Origin: Pseudomonas saxonica
GTDB taxonomy: Bacteria > Pseudomonadota > Gammaproteobacteria > Pseudomonadales > Pseudomonadaceae
Assembly (NCBI RefSeq): GCF_007858365.1
Contig: NZ_VFIO01000013.1
Location: 1 to 64,000 of the forward strand
DNA: 64,000 bases
Reading direction: 5' to 3'
Positions 8,380-17,300 of the stretch are shown in pieces. The notes below the pieces were generated by a model, which saw nothing but the letters and a program-made list of their open reading frames with translations, did not search any database and was not told where the DNA came from. A program made the position numbers and the translations under genes. Position 1 is the stretch's first letter. Every line of letters begins with the position of its first letter.

Positions 8380-11300
8380 ATGAACCGTGTATATGCGCTG
8401 GTTTGGAATGCCTCTTTGGGCTGCTGGGCGGTCACTCACGAATTCAGTAAACGCTGCCGCAAAGGCTCGCGTTGTTCGGGTAAGTTGGCATTGGCTGCCA
8501 TATTGCTCGGACCGGTATTCAGTTCGATGGCATTTGCAACCTGCAGCACGGCTGGATCGACAGTCACTTGCACGGGCGTGCCACCGCAGCCATTGATTCC
8601 CAATGACTTTGCCAGTACTGACGACAATCTGACAGTCAACGTCAACAGCGGCGCGCAGATGGATGCGACGCTCGGCGGCCATGCCATAGACCTGACTGGG
8701 ATTAACATCACTCTGAACAACTTCGGCATCATCGACCCCGCAGTCCTGGGTCCGGTGGCGGTATTGAGTGGCGGTGCGTTCATCGGTACTGGCGCGACCA
8801 GCACCGTCAATGTTCTCAATCAGACTGGCGCTATTATGCGCGGAACCGGGATGCTCCTCGGGCTCAACTTGACAAGCATCAACGGCCTGGCGATCGGCGT
8901 GAACAACGCCGCGTCCGGTACCACTACCATCACCAACAACGGCACCATTACGTCGACTGGGCTCTCGATGGGCGGCATGACTCTGGCCGACACGCCTGTG
9001 GTGGGGATCTATGGTGGCTCGCAGATCAACATGACCAACAGCAGAACCGGCGTGATCAACGGCCGGATCGCGTTCGAGACGTCGGCGGCAGGCAACACCT
9101 TCACCAACGCCGGTGAGATTACCGGCGGCGTGTCGATGGGCGCGGCGAGCACCAATACCTTCATCGCAGTGACCGGCTCAAAGGTGCTAAGAGGAGACGG
9201 TGTACAGACCAGCGTTGGTCTCGGCGGACTGAACGGCGTCAACCTGACCTTTGCACCGACCGGCACGGTGGATGGCGGGGCCGGGGGGACCAACAGCCTG
9301 ATCCTGCAAAACCAGGTGGGCGTTGGCGGAGGTACTACGGGGGACGGTACCGCCTCAAGCGCTACCTACGTGAACTTCAACAACCTGATCCTCAACAGCG
9401 GTAACTGGACATTGCAGGGGCCGTTGGTGAGTGGCTCGACCACGCTTAACGGCGGTATCGCCCGGTTCAATAACAATGCAACCTTCGGCAGCGGTGTGCT
9501 GACTTCCAACGGCGGGATCATTGAAGCCAGCAATGCCGGTTTGAACGTGAGTAACGGAATTGATCTCGGCGCTGGTGGTATAACGGTGCAAGGCAGCAAC
9601 GCCACCACACTGAGCGGGGTGATCTCCGGCAGCGGCGGCTTGACCAAGACCGGTAGTAACGGCAGCCTCACCGTCAGCGGTGCCAACACCTATCTGGGCA
9701 ACACTACGCTCAGTGGCGGTACCGTGCAGGTCAGCAACAATAAGGCGTTCAGTACCGGCACCCTCAACATCACCAGCGCGACGACATTGAGCGCGCCGGG
9801 AATCATCAATCTGGACAACGCTATCAGCCTCGGTGGAACCTTGACGGCCAGTGGCACTGGTGCACTGACTCTCGGCGGCTTGATCAGCGGCAGCAGCAGC
9901 CTGACCAAATGGGGTACTGGCAACCTCACCGTCAGCGGCGCTAACACCGGTTACACCGGCACCACTATCCTGAGCACCGGCAGCTTGGTGGTGACCAATA
10001 ACAACTCGCTGGGCACTGGCGCGCTGAGCACGGCGGCCGGCACCACTCTCGACGCCAGCGCCCCGGTTGCGCTGGCCAACGCAGTCTCGCTCGGTGGTTA
10101 CCTGAACGTCGGCGGTAGCGCCAATGTGACCCTCGGCGGCATTGTCAGCGGCAGCGGCGGGTTGTTCAAAAACGGCGCGGCCAATTTCACCCTCAACGGC
10201 GCCAACACCTTCTCCAGTGGTACGGCGCTGAATGCCGGCACGCTGATCGTCGGCAGCAACACCGCGCTGGGAACTGGTGCGCTAAGCGCGGTGGCGGGCA
10301 CCACCCTCGACGCCAGCACCACGGTTGCGCTGGCCAACGCAGTCTCGCTCGGTGGCAACCTGAACGTCGGCGGTAGCGCGAACGTGACCCTCGGCGGCAT
10401 CGTCAGCGGCAGCGGCGGACTGACCAAAAATGGCGCGGCCAATCTCACGCTCAATGGCACCAACACCTACAGTGGCGATACCACGCTGAATGCTGGCAGC
10501 CTGACCGTTGGCACTGGCGCCGCACTCGGCACTGGCGCACTCACTGTGGCGGGGGCGGGTACGCTCAACAGCAGATCCGCCGTGACCCTGAACAACAACA
10601 TGATTCTCAACGCCAACCTCACCGCTGGCGGCGCCAACGCGTTGACCCTGGGCGGGGTGATCAGTGGCGTCAACGGCTTGATCAAGACCGGGGCCTCAAG
10701 CCTGACCCTCAACGGCAATAACACCTACACCGGCATCACCGCGCTTAACGCCGGTTCGCTGGTGGCCGGTTCCAGCACCGCCCTCGGTACTGGCGCACTC
10801 AATGCGTCGAACGGCACCTCGCTGGATGCCAGCATCGCCGCCACACTGGGCAACAATGTCAACCTCAGCGGCACCCTGACTTTGGGCGCAACCCAGGCGT
10901 TGACCCTCGGCGGCGTGGTCGCTGGCATCGGTGGGCTGACCAAGAACGGCGCTGCTGATCTGACCCTCAATGGCGCGAACACCTATTTTGGTAACACCGT
11001 GCTGAACACCGGCAAACTCATCGTCGGCAGCAACACTGCGTTGGGCTCCGGGACCTTGAACGCGGCCGCCAGCACCACGCTGGACGCCAACACCGCAGTC
11101 AGCCTGAACAATACCTTGGCACTGGCAGGTGGGTTGAACGTCGACGGTACGGCGGACATATCCTTGACCGGTTTGGTCAGTGGCGCTGGCAGTCTGGTGA
11201 AGAACGGCACGGCCAATCTGATGCTCAACGCGGCCAACAACTACCTCGCAGGCACCAGACTCAACGCCGGCACCCTGACCGTCGGCAACAGTTCGGCATT

Positions 11301-14300
11301 GGGCTCCGGTGCGCTGACCGTCGCTGGCGCCTCGACCCTGGATAGCAACTCGCCGCTGGTCAGCCTCAGCAACGCGGTTGCCTTGAATTCGGCACTGACC
11401 GTTGGCGGCACGCAGAATCTCACACTCGGCGGTGTCACTAGCGGCACTGGCCAGTTGATCAAAAACGGCGCGGCAAACCTGACCCTCAACGCCAACAATA
11501 GCTTCAGTGGCGGCACCACACTCAACGGCGGCACGCTGACTCTGGGCAATGCCAACGGCCTGGGCAGCGGCGCCTTGATCGTCGACAGAGTGGCGACGCT
11601 GGATAACAGCGCTTCATTCGGCATCGGTAACAGCATTACGCTGAACGCCGGTCTGACGGTCGCCGGCAACAACGATCTGAGCTTGAACGGCATCATCGAC
11701 GGTGCCGGCAGCCTGACCAAAAACGGTTGGTCAGACTTGACGTTGGCAGGTAACAACACTTTCACCGGCGCACTGAACATCCTGTCCGGCAGCGTTACCA
11801 CCCTCAACAGCAACGCGCTGGGCAATACCTACAGCGTCAACATCAACGCCGGTGCCGGGCTGAACCTGGGCAGCAACGCCAGCCTCGGTGCACTGACCGG
11901 CAGCGGCAGTGTACAACTGACCGCCAGCAACACCTTGAGTGTCGGGAGCGGCAGCATCACCAGTAACTTCGACGGCGATCTCAGCGGTAGCGGCGGCCTG
12001 GTCAAAGTCGGCACCGGCACCTTGAACCTCACGGGTATCAACGGCATCACCGGCAACACCGCGATCAATGGCGGCACCGTCGGTCTCAGTGGTTCGCTGG
12101 CCAGCGCGCAGGTCAACGTCAACAGCGGCGGCACCCTGACCGGCACCGGTTCGGCGCTCGGCTCCGTCAACGTCAATAGCGACGGGCATCTGGCGTTGTC
12201 GTCGGGCAACCAACTGTCGGCGGGTTCGCTGACCCTCGCAGCCGGCAGCAACGTCGATGTGGCGTTGGGCACACCATCGACCACCTCCTTGATGAACGTC
12301 GGCGGCAACCTCACCCTTAACGGCAATCTCAACGTCAGCGATGCTGGCGGTTTCGGCGTCGGTGTGTATCGTCTGTTCAACTACACCGGGGCCCTGACCA
12401 ATTTGGGGCTGGATGTCGCCAGCGTGCCGTTCGGTTATGGCCTGGGCGATCTGGTGGTGCAGACCGGCGTGGCCAATCAGATCAACATCCAAGTGTCGGC
12501 GCCGAGCGGCAACATTCGTTATTGGGACGGCAGCCAGCCCCTTGCCAACGGCGTGGTCGATGGTGGCAATGGCGCGTGGAACGCAGTCGGTACCAACTGG
12601 ACCGACGCCAACGGTCTGGTGAATCAACCTTGGGCGGGTGACTTCGCAGTGTTCCAGGTCACCGCCGGCACCGTGACGGTGAACGGCACGCAAGTGTTCA
12701 CCGGCATGCAATTCCTTACCGACGGCTACAACGTGGTCAACGGTGCGGCGAGTCAACTCACCGCCGTCAACGGCACCGGCGGCACTTCCGCTTTGCGCGT
12801 TGATCCAGGCGTGACGGCGACCATCAATGCCAACATCAATGGCAGTGGCATTCTCAATAAACTCGACAGCGGCACGCTGGTGCTAGGCGGTGCCAACGCT
12901 TACACCGGCGGCACGCAATTGGACGGCGGCAAAATCATCGTCGGCAGCAACACAGCGCTCGGCACCGGCACCTTGACGGTGAATGCCGGCACGCAGCTGG
13001 ACAGCAATGCGGCGGTGACACTGGCTAATGCGGCAACGCTGAACGGCAATCTCACCGTATTCGGCAGCAATTCGCTGATCCTCAACGGCGTCATTGGCGG
13101 TACTGGCGGCCTGATCAAAAACGGCGTGGCAAACCTGACCCTCGGTGGCAACAACGCCTTCCTCGGCCCGGTCGTGCTGAACTCAGGCGGGCTAATTCTG
13201 GCGTCGAACTCGGCGCTGGGCTCCGGCACCTTGAATGCGGCGGGCGGCACCGCGCTGGATGCGAGCAAGGCAGTTTCGTTCAATAACGCGGTCAATCTGG
13301 CCGGCAACCTTGGCATCGTTGGCACGGCTGATCTGACCCTCACCGGCACGGTCAATGGTGCAGGCAGCCTGAGCAAAAACGGCGCGTCGAACCTGACCCT
13401 CGGCGGCTACAACAACTTCCTCGGGGGCACCACCCTCAACGCGGGCACCCTGACCGCCGGCAGCAACTCGGCGCTGGGCCTGGGCAACCTCACCGTAGCC
13501 GGCGCCTCGGCGCTGGACAGCAGCAGCGCGCTGAGCCTGGGCAATAACGTCGTGATCAACGCCAATCTGAGCAACACAGGCACTAACAACCTGACCCTCG
13601 CGGGAGTGGTCAGCGGTGCGGGAGGTCTGATCAAGAACGGCACGTCGAACCTGACGCTCAACGGCATCAATACTTACATGGGCGGCACCACGCTGAATGC
13701 CGGCACGCTGACACTCGGCACCGGCGCTTCACTGGGCAGCGGCGCGTTGACCGTGGCCGGTGCCTCGGCCCTCAACAACACAGCGCCACTGGTACTGGCC
13801 AATAACCTCAACGTCAATGCCAATCTGGCGCTGACCGGTAACAATAACCTGACCCTCGGCGGCATCATTGCTGGCGCTGGCACGCTGACCAAGTACGGTC
13901 TGGCCGACGTGACGCTGAGTGGCAACAACACGTACACCGGCACGTTCGATGCGCTCGCTGGCAGCCTGACCACGCTGAGCAGCGGGGCACTGGGCAATAA
14001 CGCCACCGTCGCTCTCTCCGCTGGCGCGGCGCTCAATCTGGGTGCTTCGAGCAGCCTCGCCAGCCTCACTGGCAGCGGCACGGCGTTGATCGGTACCGGC
14101 AACACCCTGAGCCTGGGTGGCAACAATATCAGCAGCACCTTTGCCGGGAACCTGCGCGGCGACGGTGGACTGACCAAACTAGGTAACGGCACCCTGACGC
14201 TCAGCGGCATCAGCCACCTCACCGGCGACACCCTCGTCAATGCCGGCAAGCTGCAGCTCAACGGCTCACTGGCCAGCGGCAATGTGCTGGTCAACAACGG

Positions 14301-17300
14301 CGGCACCCTAGGTGGCAGCGGCACGTTGACGGGTGCAGTGACCGTGGCGGATGGCGGTCAGCTGGCGGGTGTTACAGGCAGCACTCTGTCGGTGGACTCA
14401 CTGATATTCAACGCCAACTCCACATTCGACGTGGGCCTGGGCACACCGATGTCCGGTGGTGGTAATGGGCTGGTCAACGTCGGCGGCAACTTGACACTCG
14501 ACGGCACACTTAACGTCAGTGACATTGGCGGATTCGGCAGCGGTGTGTATCGCCTGATGAACTACACCGGCGGCCTGACCGACAACGGCATGCTGATTGG
14601 CACCGTGCCGGGCAGCGTGACGCCGGGCTATCTAACCCTGCAAACCGCTCTGGCGAATCAGATCAACCTGTTGGTGAGCGTACCGGGCGTTACCGTGCAA
14701 TTCTGGGACGGCAACCAACCGGTCGCTAACGGTTCAGTTGAAGGCGGCAGCGGCGCATGGGGCACCGGCAGCACCAACTGGACTGACGTCAACGGCACCA
14801 CCAACCAAGCCTGGACCAACAACTTCGCGGTGTTTCAGGGAGCGGCTGGCACCGTGACCGTCAACGGTGCGCAAACCTTTACCGGCATGCAATTCGTCAC
14901 CGACGGCTACACAGTGGTCAACGGCACAGCGGGGCAACTGACGGCCGTCAACGGCAGCGGCGGCACTGCCGCTCTGCGCGTGGATCCGGGCGTGACTGCG
15001 ACTATCGACGCCACTATCAATGGCAGCGGAACCCTCAACAAACTCGACGCTGGTACTTTGGTGCTCGGCGGCGCCAATGCCTACACCGGCGGCACGCAAC
15101 TGGACGGCGGCAAAATCATCGTCGGCAGCGATACCGCGCTGGGTACCGGTGCGTTGACGGCGAATGCCGGCACGCAACTGGACAGCAACGCGACGGTAAC
15201 GCTGGCTAACGCGGCGACACTCAACGGCAACTTGACCGTGGTTGGCAGTAATGCACTGACCCTCCACGGTGTGATTGACGGTACTGGCGGCCTGATCAAA
15301 AACGGCTCGGCCAACTTGACACTTAGTGGCAACAACAACTTCCTCGGTGGCATCACTCTCAATGCCGGCACTCTGACCCCCGGCAGCAACTCGGCGCTGG
15401 GCCTTGGCAATCTGACCGTGGCGGGCGCCTCAGCGCTGGACAGTAACAGCCCGTTGAGCCTGGGCAATAACGTGGTGCTCAATGCCAACCTGAGCAATAC
15501 GGGCAGCAATAACCTGATACTCACGGGCGTCGTCAGCGGCGCGGGTGGATTGATCAAAAATGGCGCGTCGAATCTGACGCTCAACGGCATCAACACGTTC
15601 AGCGGTGGCACCACTCTGAACGCCGGTACGCTAACCCTTGGCACGGGCACGTCTCTGGGCAGCGGCGCGCTGACCGTGGCCGGCGCTTCGACCCTCGACA
15701 ACGCAGCGCCATTGATGCTTGCCAATAATTTCAACGCCACTGCCAACCTGGCCTTGGCCGGTAACAATAACCTGACCCTCGGTGGTGTAATTGCCGGCGC
15801 CGGCACGCTGACAAAAAACGGCGCGGCCAACCTGACCCTCAGCGGCAATAATATTTTTCTCGGTGGCATTACTCTCAACGGCGGCACCCTGACTGCCAGC
15901 AACAACTCAGCGCTGGGCCTGGGCAAGCTGACTGTGGCGGGCGCCGCGGTACTGGACAGCAACAGCCCGTTGAGCCTGGGCAATAACGTGGTGCTTAATG
16001 CCAACCTGAGCAATACGGGCAGCAACAATCTAGCCCTCGCGGGTGTCGTCAGCGGTGCGGGCGGGCTGATCAAGAACGGCGCGTCAAACTTGAAGCTCAA
16101 CGGTATCAACACGTTCAGCGGCGGCACTACTCTGAACGCCGGTACGCTGACCCTTGGCACGGGCGCGTCTCTAGGCAGCGGTGCGCTGACCGTGGCCGGT
16201 GCTTCGACCCTCGACAATACCTCGCCACTGAGCCTGGCCAACAACCTTAACGTCAATGCCAATCTGGCCTTGGCCGGTAACAATAACCTGACCCTTGGCG
16301 GTGTAATTGCCGGGGCAGGCACGCTGACAAAAAATGGCCTGGCCGATGTGAACCTGAGCGCCAACAACACCTTCAGCGGCACGTTTGATGTGCTGGCCGG
16401 TAGCCTGAGCACGCTGAGTGGCGGGACACTGGGCAATAACGCCACCGTCAATCTCGGCAATGGCGCGGCACTAAAGTTGGGTACCACGGGCAACCTCGCC
16501 AGCCTCACTGGCAGTGGGACTGCGCTGGTCGGCGCTGGCAAGACCTTGAGCCTCGGGGGCAACTCCAGCAGCACGTTTGGAGGAACGCTCAGGGGAGATG
16601 GCGGCCTCACAAAACTCGGCAACGGCACCTTGACTCTCAACGGTATCAGCGACCTGACCGGTGATACTCAGGTCAACGTCGGCACTCTACAGGTCAACGG
16701 CTCGCTGGCCAGCGCCAATGTGCGGATCAACAGTGGCGGTACGCTGGGCGGAAGCGGTGCCTTGAGGGGAGCCGTGACGGTGGCCGATGGCGGTCATTTA
16801 GCGGGCGTTACCGGCAGCACGCTGTCGATGGATTCGCTGGTGTTCAATGCCAACTCCAACTTCGACGTGAGCCTCGGCAACCCGGTGTCCGGTGGCGGCA
16901 ATGCGCTGGTCAATGTCGCCGACAACCTGACCCTCGACGGCACGCTCAACGTCCGTGACATCGGCGGTTTTGGCAGCGGCGTGTATCGCCTGATGAACTA
17001 CACCGGCGGTCTGACCGACAACGGCATGCTGATCGGCACGGTGCCGGGCAGCGTGACGCGGGGTGATTTGATGCTGCAAACCGCTCAGGCCAATCAGGTC
17101 AACCTGTTGGTCACCACGCCAGGTGTCACCGTGCAATTCTGGGACGGTAATCAACGGGTCGCGAACGGCTCGGTCGATGGCGGCAGTGGTATCTGGGATT
17201 CCAGCAGCACCAACTGGACCGACGTCAACGGCACGACTAATCAGGGGCGGACCCACAGTTTTGCGGTGTTCCAAGGGGCGGCTGGCACGGTCACCGTCAA

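Noticed and set aside
15081..16640. Long antisense open frame (519 codons) opposite the autotransporter, and similar ones in the 9.7-18.8 kb region
   Set aside because: These follow the 258-nt repeat register of the sense gene and encode only Pro/Leu/Val-rich strings that mirror its codon bias; no start signals or family features.
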